A DNA stretch of 64,000 bases from Bog-532 sp963742865 (GTDB lineage Bacteria; Actinomycetota; Actinomycetes; Streptosporangiales; Streptosporangiaceae): assembly GCA_963742865.1 (NCBI GenBank), contig CAVUNW010000044.1, forward strand, positions 67,517 through 131,516, read 5' to 3'. Positions within the stretch are counted from its first letter, which is position 1; every line of letters starts with the position of its first letter. Made by a program: the position numbers and the translations under genes. This document shows, piece by piece, positions 1 through 8,754 of this stretch. The notes below the pieces were generated by a model. The model searched no databases. It saw nothing but the letters and a program-made list of their open reading frames with translations, and was not told the origin of the DNA.

Positions 1-40
1 CCGCGCCGAGAATGGCGACCCGGGGCGGTGAGGAGAGGTT

Positions 41-1171
41 ATGGACCCAGCCACGCACCAGCGGGTGATTGCCCGTGCCGACCTGGATCAGCTGCTGACG
101 GCGATCGCCAGGCGCGGGTTCCGGCTGATCGGCCCGACTGCTCGGGACGGCGCCATCGTCTACGACGACATAGCGTCTTCCGCCGATCTGCCCGCAGGGT
201 GGACCGACGAACAGGACGGCGGCCATTACCGCCTGCGCCGCCGCGACGACGAGGCGCTCTTCGGATACGCCGTGGGCCCGCAGTCGTGGAAGCGATACCT
301 TTTCCCGCCCACCAGCATGGTCTGGCGGAGCGGCGACGCCACGGACGTCACGGACGCCGGACCGCCGATGGCGTTTATCGGCGTGCGCTCGTGTGAGCTG
401 AGCGCGATCGCGATCCAGGACCGGGTGTTCCTGGGCGGCGCGCACACCGATCCGGTCTACGCGGACCGGCGTGAGGGAGCGTTCCTGGTCGCCGTGAATT
501 GCGGCCAGGCGGCCGGTACGTGCTTCTGCGTGTCGATGGCGGCAGGCCCCCGGGCCGAGTCCGGCTTCGACCTGGCCCTGACCGAACTGCTGGACGGTGC
601 GCGGCACGAGTTCGTGGTGGAGATTGGCAGCAGCCGTGGCGCCGACGTGATAAGTGAGGTCACCAGCCAGCCGGCGGAACCTGCGCAGACGCGCGCCGCC
701 GGGGAGGTGACCGAGCGCACCGCCGCGTCCATGGGGCGGCAGCTGGACACCGGCGGAATCAAGGACCTGCTGTACGGCAACTTCGAGAACCCGCGCTGGG
801 ACGACGTGGCGGGGCGCTGCCTGAGCTGCGGAAACTGCACCATGGTCTGCCCGACCTGTTTCTGCTTCAGTATTACGGACGTTACTGATCTGGCCGGGAC
901 CGCGGAGCAGCAGCGGTCCTGGGACTCCTGCTTCACCCTCGACCACTCCTACCTGCACGGCGGCTCGGTGCGGACGTCCAGCCGCTCGCGGTACCGGCAG
1001 TGGATGACGCACAAGCTGGCCACCTGGATCGACCAGTTCGGCACGTCGGGCTGCGTCGGCTGCGGCCGGTGCATCACTTGGTGCCCGGTCGGCATCGACA
1101 TCACCGAAGAGGCCGCCGCGATCCGGGCCAGTGACGGGGACACGGCAGGGCAGGCCGATGGAGACGCTTGA
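41..1171 (+). CDS. hyhB: Group 3b [NiFe] hydrogenase beta subunit, 4Fe-4S dicluster protein
   Basis: This 376-residue protein carries two ferredoxin-type cysteine clusters near its C-terminus: CLSCGNCTMVCP around residues 260-271 and CVGCGRCITWCP around 337-348. The architecture matches the beta subunit of cytoplasmic sulfhydrogenase-type (HydB/HyhB) hydrogenases, which passes electrons between the NiFe module and the flavin subunit. The ATG at 41 follows a GGAGAGG ribosome-binding site. It opens an operon in which the next gene overlaps its 3' end. The order B - cNMP-binding protein - G - S - L resembles actinobacterial hyh operons. The promoter lies outside the window, so regulation cannot be read. 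The family call is secure; the sulfur-reducing side activity known from archaeal relatives is not shown here. Confidence 0.9.
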   Translation: MDPATHQRVIARADLDQLLTAIARRGFRLIGPTARDGAIVYDDIASSADLPAGWTDEQDGGHYRLRRRDDEALFGYAVGPQSWKRYLFPPTSMVWRSGDATDVTDAGPPMAFIGVRSCELSAIAIQDRVFLGGAHTDPVYADRREGAFLVAVNCGQAAGTCFCVSMAAGPRAESGFDLALTELLDGARHEFVVEIGSSRGADVISEVTSQPAEPAQTRAAGEVTERTAASMGRQLDTGGIKDLLYGNFENPRWDDVAGRCLSCGNCTMVCPTCFCFSITDVTDLAGTAEQQRSWDSCFTLDHSYLHGGSVRTSSRSRYRQWMTHKLATWIDQFGTSGCVGCGRCITWCPVGIDITEEAAAIRASDGDTAGQADGDA

Positions 1172-1631
1172 GCGCGAACTGCGCGGCCATCCGTTCGTCG
1201 GTGACCTGGAGCCCGCGTACCTGGCCCTGCTGGCCGGCTGTGCCGCGAACGTGAAGTTCCCGGCGGGCCGGTTCCTGTTCCGTGAGGGCACCCGCGCCCG
1301 CCAGTGCTTCCTGCTCCGGGAGGGCAGGGTCGCGCTGGAGATCGCGGCCCTGGGCCGCGGCCCCATCATCATCGAGACCCTGACCGCCGGGGAGGTGGCC
1401 GGCTTCTCCTGGCTGCTGGAACCGCACCTGTGGCAATTCGACGGCCGGTCTATCGATCCGGTCCGGGCCATCGCCCTGGACGGCGACTGCCTCCGCGCCA
1501 AATGCGAGCGGGATCCGCAGCTCGGGTTCGAGCTCATGCGCCGCTTCGCCCGCCTGGCGACCGGCCGGCTCCAGTCCACCCGGCTCCGGTTGCTCGACGT
1601 CTACGGGAACGCTCATGCGGCCCCTCGCTGA
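1158..1631 (+). CDS. Cyclic nucleotide-binding domain protein in hydrogenase operon
   Basis: This is a 157-residue protein whose core is a single CAP_ED-type beta-barrel; RFLFREGT, QCFLLREGRVALE and LTAGEVAGF are typical strand and loop motifs. No helix-turn-helix follows the barrel, so it is not a normal Crp/Fnr DNA-binding regulator. The ATG at 1158 is chosen because it lies inside the end of hyhB, giving a translationally coupled overlap; an earlier ATG at 1131 is possible. The 3' end overlaps the hyhG start. Its place between hyhB and hyhG suggests a regulatory or assembly role for the hydrogenase, for example sensing cAMP or redox state, but that is inference. It lacks the cysteines of an iron-sulfur Fnr. 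Confidence 0.8.
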   Translation: METLERELRGHPFVGDLEPAYLALLAGCAANVKFPAGRFLFREGTRARQCFLLREGRVALEIAALGRGPIIIETLTAGEVAGFSWLLEPHLWQFDGRSIDPVRAIALDGDCLRAKCERDPQLGFELMRRFARLATGRLQSTRLRLLDVYGNAHAAPR

Positions 1632-2472
1632 GGCCGTTCCCGGGGTTATCCGGCCCTGGCTTGACCGGGAGCCCTGGCGGGTGGCCGTCACGCGGCGGGA
1701 ATCGCCCGACACGGTCACGCTGGACCTCGAGCCACCGCCCGGACGTGGGTTCTCCTTCCAGCCGGGCCAGTTCAACATGCTCTATGTCTTCGGGGTCGGT
1801 GAGGTGCCGATCTCGGTCAGCGGCGATCCCGACGCGCCCGGCCCGGTCCGGCATACGATCCGCGACGTCGGCCCGGTCACGCACGCGCTGTGCACCCGGC
1901 AGCCCGGTCAGGAGGTCGGCGTACGCGGGCCCTACGGCACGCACTGGCCGCTGGCCGGGGCCGAAGGCGGCGACGTGGTGGTCGTGGCGGGGGGTGTTGG
2001 GCTGCCGCCCCTGCGCCCCGCCATCTGCCGCCTGCTCGCCCGCCGGGACCGCTATCGCCGGATCGTGCTCCTGTACGGCGCGCGGACCCCGGCCGACCTG
2101 CTGTTTCCCGGCGAGCTGGCGGACTGGCGCAGCCGGTTCGACCTGGATGTCGAGGTCACCGTGGACGCGGCGTCCGGTGACTGGCGCGGCGACGTCGGGG
2201 TGGTGCCCGACCTCATCGGCCGGGCGGCGTTCGACCCGGCCGCCACGACTGCGTTCGTGGTGGGGCCGGAGATCATGATGCGGTTCACGGTGCGCGCGCT
2301 GACCCGGGCGGGCCTGCCCGATGCGCAGATCTACCTGTCGGCCGAACGGAACATGCAATGTGCCACGGCCATGTGCGGGCACTGCCAGCTCGGCCCGTTC
2401 CTGGTGTGCCGTGACGGGCCGGTGTTCTGCTACCGGGCGCTGGCCCCGTGGATCTCGAGACGGGAGGCGTGA
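1615..2472 (+). CDS. hyhG: Hydrogenase gamma subunit, FAD/NAD(P)-binding reductase
   Basis: This 285-residue ferredoxin-NADP reductase-type protein has an N-terminal FAD-binding barrel (PGQFNMLYVFGVGEVPISVSG, roughly residues 50-70), a nucleotide-binding half (VVVVAGGVGLPPLRP, about 122-136) and a C-terminal [2Fe-2S] segment with CATAMCGHCQLGPFLVC spacing (about 248-264), as in dihydroorotate dehydrogenase B electron-transfer subunits. In group 3b hydrogenases this subunit exchanges electrons with NAD(P)H. Its start overlaps the preceding gene and its stop TGA shares an A with the ATG of hyhS, indicating tight translational coupling. The frame is intact. Confidence 0.9.
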   Translation: MRPLAEAVPGVIRPWLDREPWRVAVTRRESPDTVTLDLEPPPGRGFSFQPGQFNMLYVFGVGEVPISVSGDPDAPGPVRHTIRDVGPVTHALCTRQPGQEVGVRGPYGTHWPLAGAEGGDVVVVAGGVGLPPLRPAICRLLARRDRYRRIVLLYGARTPADLLFPGELADWRSRFDLDVEVTVDAASGDWRGDVGVVPDLIGRAAFDPAATTAFVVGPEIMMRFTVRALTRAGLPDAQIYLSAERNMQCATAMCGHCQLGPFLVCRDGPVFCYRALAPWISRREA

Positions 2473-3254
2473 TGACCAGCCCGGGCCGCCCCACGCTGGC
2501 GGTGTGGAAGTTCGCCTCCTGCGATGGGTGCCAGCTGACCCTGCTGAACTGCGAAGACGAGCTGGCCGAGGTCGCCGCGGCGGTGCAGATCGCGAGCTTC
2601 ATCGAGGCGTCGCGGGAGGTGGCCGCCGGGCCCTATGACCTGTCGCTGGTGGAGGGGTCCATAACTACCCCGGCTGACGCCGAGCGCATCCGGGCCGTCC
2701 GTGACGCGTCGCGGTTCCTGGTCACCATCGGCGCCTGCGCCACCTCCGGTGGCATTCAGGCGCTGCGGAACTTCCGCGCGGTCGGCGAATACCTCCCGGT
2801 GGTGTACGCGCGCCCGGACTATATCGACACCCTGCGGACGTCGACCCCGATCGCCGACCACGTCCGGGTCGACTTCGAACTGCGCGGCTGCCCCATCGAC
2901 AAGCGCCAGCTGCTCGACGTGATCACCGCATTCCTGAACGGCCGCAAGCCCAGCATCCCCGGGTACAGCGTCTGCCTCGAGTGCAAGCGGGCCGGGTTCA
3001 CGTGTGTGATGGTGGCGCACGGCACGCCGTGCCTGGGCCCGGTGACCCAGGCCGGGTGCGGGGCGCTCTGCCCCTCCTGCGCTCGCGGCTGCTACGGCTG
3101 CTTCGGTCCCATGGAGACCCCGAACACCGCCGCGCTGGCCGCCCGGTGGCGCGAGCTCGGCGTTTCCCGTCCCGATGTGGCCCGCGCGTTCCGCACGTTC
3201 AACGCGAACTCACCTCCGTTCCGGAAAGAGGCGGAGTCCAATGACGGGCCCTAG
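2472..3254 (+). CDS. hyhS: Group 3b [NiFe] hydrogenase small (delta) subunit
   Basis: This 260-residue protein belongs to the NADH:ubiquinone oxidoreductase 20 kDa / hydrogenase small-subunit family. The proximal cluster motif SCDGCQLTLLNCEDE (C17, C20) is near the N-terminus, GACATSGG follows in the middle, and GCPIDKRQL plus a cysteine-rich C-terminal half (CLECKRAG, GTPCLGPVTQAGCGALCPSC) supplies the remaining iron-sulfur ligands. There is no Tat signal, consistent with a cytoplasmic enzyme. The ATG at 2472 overlaps the hyhG stop by one base; an in-frame upstream start at 2448 is less likely. Its end overlaps the hyhL start by 14 bases. Confidence 0.92.
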   Translation: MTSPGRPTLAVWKFASCDGCQLTLLNCEDELAEVAAAVQIASFIEASREVAAGPYDLSLVEGSITTPADAERIRAVRDASRFLVTIGACATSGGIQALRNFRAVGEYLPVVYARPDYIDTLRTSTPIADHVRVDFELRGCPIDKRQLLDVITAFLNGRKPSIPGYSVCLECKRAGFTCVMVAHGTPCLGPVTQAGCGALCPSCARGCYGCFGPMETPNTAALAARWRELGVSRPDVARAFRTFNANSPPFRKEAESNDGP

Positions 3255-4577
3255 CGCGGCCTCCGGCGACCCGGCCGGCGGGCGTACCATCAGCGGCCTT
3301 TCCATCCAGGTCAAGGCGCTGGCCCGGGTCGAGGGGGAGGGCGGCCTGCATGTCGTCGTCCGGGACGGCCGCGTCACCGACGCCCGGCTGAACATCTACG
3401 AGCCGCCGCGCTTCTTCGAGGCGCTGCTGCGCGGGCGCCGGTCCGACGAGGTGCCGGACATCACGTCCCGGATCTGCGGGATCTGCCCGATCGCCTACCA
3501 GATGAGCGCGTGCCAGGCCATCGAGGACGCCTGCGGCGCGATCATCCCGCCGCCGATCCTGGACCTGCGCCGCCTCATCTACTGCGGCGAGTGGATCGAG
3601 AGCCACGCCCTGCACATCTACCTGCTGCACGCGCCGGACTTCCTCGGGTACGAGAGCGGCCTGCACATGGCCCAGGACCGGCCGGACCTGCTGGCCCGCG
3701 GCCTGCGGCTGAAGAAGGCCGGGAACCGGCTGATGGAGGTCATCGGGGGCCGCGCCGTCCACCCGGTCAACGTCCGCGTCGGCGGCTTCTACCGCGCCCC
3801 GGCCGGCGAAGCCTCGACGAGCTGCGGGCCACCCTGGATCAGGCGCGCGAGGACGCGCTGGCGACCGTCCGCTGGGTGGCGGGCTTCCCGTTCCCGGACT
3901 TCAGCCAGGACTACCAGTTCGTCGCGCTGCGCCACCCGTCCGATTACCCCATCACCGCCGGTCGTGTGGTTTCCAGCCGGGGCCTCGACATCGCCGTCCG
4001 CGATTACGACCAGCACTTCACCGAGATACAGGTCCCGCACGCCACGGCGCTGCACTCGGTGCTGCACGGCGGCGGGACCTACCTGGTCGGGCCGATGGCC
4101 CGGTACAGCCTGAACGCCGACCGGCTGCCCGCCACGGTCACGGACGCGGCGCGCGCGGCGGGACTGGGCGCCACCTGCACAAACCCGTTCCGCAGCATCA
4201 TCGTCCGCGCCGTCGAGACCCTGTACGCGTGCGAGGAGGCTATCCGGCTGCTCGACGCCTACCAGCCACCGGAGCCCGCCTGCGCCGAGGTCCTGCCGCG
4301 CGCCGGGACCGGTTACGGGGCCACCGAGGCGCCCCGCGGCCTGCTGTACCACCGCTACCAGATCAACGGGGACGGGACCGTCGCGGCGGCCACGATCATC
4401 CCGCCCACGTCGCAGAACCAGCGGGTGATCGAATCCGATCTGCGGGAGTTCGTCGCCGACCGGCTCGATCTGCCACACGACCGTCTGACCTGGCAGTGCG
4501 AGCAGGCCGTGCGCAGCTATGACCCGTGCATCTCCTGTGCGGCGCACTTCCTCGACCTGAGGGTGGAGCGCTCGTGA
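3241..4577 (+). pseudogene. hyhL: [NiFe] hydrogenase large subunit, one frameshift
   Basis: The N-terminal half (ATG 3241) carries the first nickel-ligand motif RICGICPIAYQ at about residue 77. The C-terminal half, in another frame, ends with the second motif DPCISCAAH. Together they would give about 445 residues, normal for a group 3 large subunit. The frame changes near 3811, where family sequence continues as SLDELRATLDQ; a single base appears to be missing. All four nickel ligands are present, and the partner genes and maturation protease are intact, so a sequencing error or very recent mutation is more likely than old decay. If real, the shift would abolish the hydrogenase. The short tail after DPCISCAAHF would be the peptide removed by the protease encoded next. 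Confidence 0.88.
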
Positions 4578-5095
4578 CCGCCCGCGGCGGCGCGGGATGC
4601 CGCGTACTTGTGATCGGCATCGGCAACACCTACCGCGGCGACGACGGCGCCGGCCTCACTGTGGCGGAGTGGATCACCGCGGCCGCCCCGCCGGACGTCA
4701 CCGTGCTCCGGCACGAGGGCGAGCCGGTGGCACTGCTGGAGACCTGGGACCCGGCGGCCGACGTATACCTGGTCGACACGGTGTGCTCCGGTGGTCAGCC
4801 GGGAAATGTCTACCGGTTCGACATTACGGCCGAGCCGCTGGCGGCCCGGCTGAGCCCGCACGGCACCCACGCGCTCGGCGTCGCCGACGCCGTCGAGCTG
4901 GCCCGGGCCCTCGGCCGCCTTCCGCGGCGGCTGGTCAGCTACGGCATCGAGGGCAGTTGTTTCGACACCGGGGCCAGCCTCTCACCGCCGGTCCGCGAGG
5001 CGGTCGCGGTGGTGTCGGAGCGGCTGCTGGCCGAGCTCACCCCGGGCGGCCCACCGGTGACCTATGTCCCCGGTAAGGCACCTGATTCGGGATAA
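4574..5095 (+). CDS. Hydrogenase maturation protease (HycI/HyaD type)
   Basis: This is a 173-residue protein beginning with the nucleotide-fold-like motif VLVIGIGNTYRGDDGAG, the hallmark of peptidase family M52 proteases, which cut the C-terminal tail from the nickel-loaded large subunit. The conserved acidic metal or nickel ligands, GDDGAG near the start and the D of VYLVDTV, are present, and HALGVADAVELARAL follows. The start is the GTG at 4574, overlapping the hyhL TGA in a GTGA arrangement. Other maturation genes (hypA-F) are not in the window and must be elsewhere. The gene is intact. Confidence 0.9.
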   Translation: MTARGGAGCRVLVIGIGNTYRGDDGAGLTVAEWITAAAPPDVTVLRHEGEPVALLETWDPAADVYLVDTVCSGGQPGNVYRFDITAEPLAARLSPHGTHALGVADAVELARALGRLPRRLVSYGIEGSCFDTGASLSPPVREAVAVVSERLLAELTPGGPPVTYVPGKAPDSG

Positions 5096-5098
5096 AGA

Positions 5099-5162
5099 TC
5101 CCAGGGCAAGAGGCCGGCGGCCGTAGCGGCGGAGAAAAATGCCGCTGAGGCTCGCCCTGGGA
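5099..5162 (+). other. Possible structured RNA/hairpin upstream of usp
   Basis: A 9-bp perfect outer stem (tcccagggc 5099-5107 with gccctggga 5154-5162) encloses two smaller hairpins: ggcc-ggc-ggcc and agcggc with gccgct around an A-rich loop. The predicted shape is a small three-way junction. It lies right after the hydrogenase operon and 55 bases before the universal stress gene, so it could be a terminator, an attenuator or an RNA-processing site. No T-run follows. It matches no riboswitch family that I can recognise. Confidence 0.4.
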
Positions 5163-5216
5163 CACCTGTGGCGTCACTATTGATCACAAACCCTCCGCAA
5201 GCGAAAAGAGAGAGAA

Positions 5217-5657
5217 ATGCCCGGAATCTTCGTAGGGCTTGACGGTTCGTCCCATTCGCAGGCCGCACTGGACTGGGCCATACGCGAGGCCGGAATCCGC
5301 CGTACGCCGCTTACTGTCATCACCGTCCACGAGATCGCCGCGAGCGGCTGGGGCGGCTCGATGGAATATCCGGTCGACGATGTACTGGCCCAGGAGGAGG
5401 GGAGGGCCGTTCAGGAAGTCGTGGACAAATCCGCGGCCCAGCTGGGCGACGCTGCCCCGCCGGAGATTACCGTGCAGGCCCTGGTCGGCCAGCCGGCCCC
5501 GCTGCTCATCGAGGCATCGAAGGGCGCCGACCTCCTGGTCGTGGGCTCCCGGGGCAGCGGGGGCTTCGCCCGGCTGCTGCTGGGCTCGGTCAGCACCCAG
5601 GTGGCCGAGCACGCGCACTGCCCCGTCACCATCGTCCGGCACGAACATCGTTCCTAG
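5217..5657 (+). CDS. Universal stress protein (UspA family)
   Basis: This 146-residue single-domain Usp starts IFVGLDGSSHSQAALDWA and contains GADLLVVGSRGSGGFARLLLGSVS, the ATP-binding G-2x-G-9x-G(S/T) signature, followed by AEHAHCPVTIVR. Such proteins bind ATP and respond to starvation or low oxygen. The ATG at 5217 is preceded by the purine run agagagaa. It follows the hydrogenase operon by 121 bases, an association often seen for hypoxia-related genes in actinobacteria, suggesting co-regulation (inference). It is intact and of normal length. A strong hairpin downstream probably ends the transcript. Confidence 0.9.
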   Translation: MPGIFVGLDGSSHSQAALDWAIREAGIRRTPLTVITVHEIAASGWGGSMEYPVDDVLAQEEGRAVQEVVDKSAAQLGDAAPPEITVQALVGQPAPLLIEASKGADLLVVGSRGSGGFARLLLGSVSTQVAEHAHCPVTIVRHEHRS

Positions 5658-5708
5658 CGCCGGTCAGCGTTCAGGGCCGAGGGACTGCGGCGAATTAGCC
5701 TTCCCGGA

Positions 5709-5761
5709 CCCGGCGCGGCCGCCGCCGCGTATGTGACGCACGTGGCGGCGGCCGCGCCGGG
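5709..5761 (+). terminator. Strong GC hairpin, likely terminator after usp
   Basis: An 18-bp perfect stem (5709-5726 with 5744-5761, beginning cccggcgcgg) closes a 17-base loop. It sits 50 bases after the usp stop. It lacks a U-tract, which is common for actinobacterial terminators. The next gene begins about 70 bases later. Confidence 0.65.
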
Positions 5762-5831
5762 TTCCTTCGCCTCGATCGCTTATAACGTTCAGGCACTCGC
5801 CGACGTCGCCGGATACGTTATGGAGGAGCAC

Positions 5832-6329
5832 ATGGAGACCATTCACGGCCTGGCCGAGCTCGAAGCCGCAGTTGGGAAGGAAGCCGGCCCGACAGAGTGG
5901 TTCACGATCGACCAGGCCCGGGTCAACGGGTTCGCGGATGACACGGAGGATCACCAGTGGATCCACGTTGATCCCGAACGGGCCACGGCGGGACCGTTCG
6001 GTGGCCCGGTGGCCCATGGCTTCCTGACGCTGTCGCTGCTCCCGTACCTGATGGGGCAGTTGCGCCGCGTCGAAGGCGTCCGCATGGGTGTCAACTACGG
6101 TCTGGACCGGGTTCGCTTCCCGGCTCCAGTGCTCGTCGGCCGGCGTATTCGTGCCCGGGCGACCATCACCAGCCTGGACAAGATCGGCGGTGACGCCGTG
6201 CACATGGTCACCCGGGTCACGATTGAGGTGGAGGGCAGCGACAAGCCCGCCTGCGTGGCAGAAATGGTGAGCCGCTACTACTTCGACAGCCCGGTCCTGG
6301 AGACGAGTAGCCCGTCCGCAGGAGAGTAA
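5832..6329 (+). CDS. MaoC-family dehydratase (enoyl-CoA hydratase-like)
   Basis: This is a single hot-dog domain protein of about 165 residues. It has the R-specific hydratase pattern: FTIDQARVNGFADDTEDHQWIH contains the D...H catalytic pair, and GPFGGPVAHGFLTLSLLP follows. The closest known type is the NodN/MaoC-like group that hydrates enoyl-CoA thioesters. ATG 5832 is preferred because GGAGGAGC lies directly upstream; longer in-frame starts at 5820 or 5733 would run through the terminator-like hairpin. The gene stands alone between the usp unit and a convergent HNH gene. Substrate unknown. Confidence 0.87.
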   Translation: METIHGLAELEAAVGKEAGPTEWFTIDQARVNGFADDTEDHQWIHVDPERATAGPFGGPVAHGFLTLSLLPYLMGQLRRVEGVRMGVNYGLDRVRFPAPVLVGRRIRARATITSLDKIGGDAVHMVTRVTIEVEGSDKPACVAEMVSRYYFDSPVLETSSPSAGE

Positions 6330-6344
6330 GTCCCGGGTGTGGGG

Positions 6345-7994
6345 TCACGCCGTCTTTCCGGGTGGTCCGTGGGAGTGCAGGGTGCGTCCGTCGGGGCTGG
6401 TGGCGGTGGTGGTGCCGTCGGGGTGGCAGGTCAGTGTCCAGCCCCAGCGGTGAATGACAACCAAATGGTGGAATTTGCACAGGAGTTTCAGGTTGCCCAG
6501 CGCGGTGGGGCCGCCTTGGGACCAGTGGATTAGGTGGTGGGCGTCGCACCGGGATGGTGGCTGGCCGCAGCCGGGGAATTGGCAGTGCCGGTCCCGGTGG
6601 ATGACGGCTTTGCGGAGGTGGGGTGGGACGGTGCGGGTGCTGCGGCCGACATCGAGGGGCTGGCTGCGGCTGGTGTAGGGCGCGCCCAGGGTGGTGGCGC
6701 GCAGGCAGGCCGCGAGGCCGCCGGGGCCGGACAGCAGGCTGATGCTCATGGTCAGCAGGGTGTCGCGGAGCCGCTGCCGGGTGGCGGGGGAGATCTGGCC
6801 GGGCCGTTCCGGCCGGGCGGCCAGGCGGCCGCCGTTTGGTGGCCGCCTGCCGGGGCCGTTGCCTGGCGGGCTGTCGCGGCGGGCGTCCGGCTGGTCCCGG
6901 TCCGCGGCCGGTTCGCCGTTCGCGTTGCCGCCTGGCCGGTCACCCTGGCCCGCGCCCGGCTGGCCGCCGTCCTGGTCGTGGCCGTGGGCGGTGAGGAATA
7001 GGTCGGTGAGCTGGTCCAGGATGGTCCCGTCGATCTGCCCGGACACGATCGGGGTGAGCACCGCGTCACAGGTGGCCGCCTCGGCGGCCGCGCCGGCCAG
7101 GTACACCGATCCGGGATCGGTGGCGGCGGCGCGGGCCAGGCTCCAGCCGGCTTCCAGGCCCGCGCCTTCGGGCAGGCCACGCAGGGCGGCCAGGTCGATG
7201 TGGATCTGGACCTGGGCCAGGGCGGGCTGGGTGTCCGGGCCGGGGTCCAGGCCGGCGCCGATCAGCCGCTGCGCACGCCTGCTGCAGCGCGTCATGGCGC
7301 CGCTGCGCGGCGGTGCGCAGATCTTCCGGGCCGCCTCGCTCGGCTAGCGCGTCCAGGATCACGGCCAGGCTGGCCGCGCACTCCGGCGTCAGGTCCCCCT
7401 GCAGCCGCCCCGCGCCGCCGATCGTGGTCTGCAGCCACACCGCCCGGTCCGCGAACCCGCCATCATCGCTGTCGGGGGTGGTCCGGGCCCGTTCGATCAT
7501 CTCCCGCGCCAGCGCGTTGAGGTCATGCAGGTCGGCACCGCCCAGGGCCGCGGCGAGCAGGATCTGGTCGGCGTCGGCGCGGAGGTCTTCGGGCAGCTGG
7601 CCGGTCCAGTCGCAGATCTGCCGCGCCCACGACGCCGACAGCTGCCCCCCGGCCAGCGCGGCCGCGATGACCGGGTGCGCGGAGCCGCCGCGCCCACCCG
7701 GTCGCCCCAGCCGCCGCCCCCGGCGTGATCTTGGTGAACGCCCGGAGCCAGGATCTGGCGCCGTAGTGCCCGTCCGCCTGGTACCCGTCCCGGGCGGTGA
7801 ACGCGGCCAGGATCTTCGCCCGCGCCGCGGTGTGCTGCGCCTCCGCGTGCTCCAGCCCCACCAGCGCCTCCGCCTGCGCCGCGGTCCCCAGATCAGCCGC
7901 GTCACACCCGGCCAGGATATCCCAGCCCGGCCGACACCATCGCCAGCGCCTGCACCGTATTGGCCGGCGCCGCGGGCTCGTTCAGGGTGCACAT
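6345..7994 (-). pseudogene. DUF222/HNH endonuclease (13E12-type), multiple frameshifts
   Basis: Conserved sequence runs through three frames: an N-terminal part (ATG 7994, then GLEHAEAQHTAARAKILAAF), the DUF222 core (HPVIAAALAGGQLSASWARQ, in another frame) and a C-terminal HNH domain in a third frame (CQFPGCGQPPSRCDAHHLIHW, then LCKFHHLVVIHR). At least three single-base shifts, near 7950, 7690 and 7290, break it. The family is a multicopy actinobacterial group related to the mycobacterial 13E12 repeats; its nuclease activity is largely unproven. A palindromic LexA-like site lies 40 bases upstream. A second copy lies at 35-37 kb. Absence of other stops suggests recent damage or sequencing error. 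Confidence 0.85.
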
Positions 7995-8033
7995 GGGCGG
8001 GATCACCTCCCCGGGGACACTCGCTACTGTCGA

Positions 8034-8049
8034 TCGATCACTAGTTCGA
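8034..8049. promoter_or_regulatory. LexA-like box upstream of DUF222/HNH gene
   Basis: The site tcgatcactagttcga reads TCGAAC-N4-GATCGA on the minus strand, one mismatch per half from the mycobacterial SOS consensus TCGAAC-N4-GTTCGA. It lies 40 bases before the HNH start. A similar site precedes the second DUF222 gene. Binding is inferred from pattern only. Confidence 0.45.
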
Positions 8050-8120
8050 ATACTAGCGAGAGGGTCCGACAAAACCGCGCCCGCAAATGAGCTCAGGGGT
8101 GCCGCAGATGAGCTCAGGAG

Positions 8121-8378
8121 TTGCGGGGCAGGCGCTCCCCAAACTCATTCGGCTGGCCAGGGTTGACATGCTGCGCTTCCGGCGGCGAGACCGTCGTGCT
8201 GTTCACGCAGGCGGGCTGGCGTGAGCCGGTGCCGTTCATGCCCCACTGCAGCACCAAGTGGGCCGTGTTCCTGCTGGGCCTGCTGGGCCTGGGCCTGAAG
8301 GCCGGGCTGAAGGCCGGGCTGGAGGGCGGCAAGCCGACACCGTTCCCCGATGACCTGGCCGTCAGCAGCTGGGGCTGA
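8121..8378 (+). pseudogene. SRPBCC/AHSA1-type protein, C-terminal remnant
   Basis: The segment VVLFTQAGWREPVPFMPHCSTKW and the end LKAGLEGGKPTPFPDDLAVSSWG are typical of the C-terminal half of SRPBCC (START/AHSA1-like) ligand-binding proteins. No N-terminal half is present. The central coding sequence contains short tandem duplications (ctgctgggc twice, ctgaaggccggg twice) that lengthen the helix. It probably derives from the same kind of gene as the next fragment. There is no clear ribosome-binding site. Confidence 0.6.
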
Positions 8379-8425
8379 CCTTCGGATGGATTCAACTGGA
8401 GCCGACTGCCGACCCAGCCCAGGTC

Positions 8426-8722
8426 GTGCTGGAGTCGGACCCCTACCGGCGGCTGTCCTACTCCTGGCACACCTTCACGCCGGAATGGGCGGAGGCCTAC
8501 GACGTCGGCGACGATCACCTGGCCACGGTGGCCGCGGAGCCGCGATCCAGGGTGACCTTCGACATCGAGCCGCAGGGCGAGTACGTCCGGCTGAGGGTCG
8601 TGCAGGACGGCTTCGAGCCCGGCAGCGCGGTCCTGCCCGGCATCAGCGAGGGCTGGCCCCTCCTGCTGTCCAGCCTCAAGTCCCTGCTCGAAACCGGAGA
8701 CGTCCTCCCGGCCGGCTCGTGA
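8426..8722 (+). pseudogene. SRPBCC/AHSA1-type protein, N-terminally truncated
   Basis: Residues VLESDPYRRLSYSWHTFTPEW and RLRVVQDGFEPGSAVLPGISEGWPLLLSS match the middle and C-terminal parts of AHSA1/SRPBCC proteins. The N-terminal strand and helix region is missing, although in-frame family-like sequence (ADPAQV) extends slightly upstream of the listed GTG. Two adjacent partial copies suggest a duplicated SRPBCC pair, each reduced by deletion. Such genes often sit beside an ArsR repressor, which is absent here. Confidence 0.6.
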
Positions 8723-8754
8723 CCCGCTCCGGCCGGCCTGCTCCCGGCGCCGCG

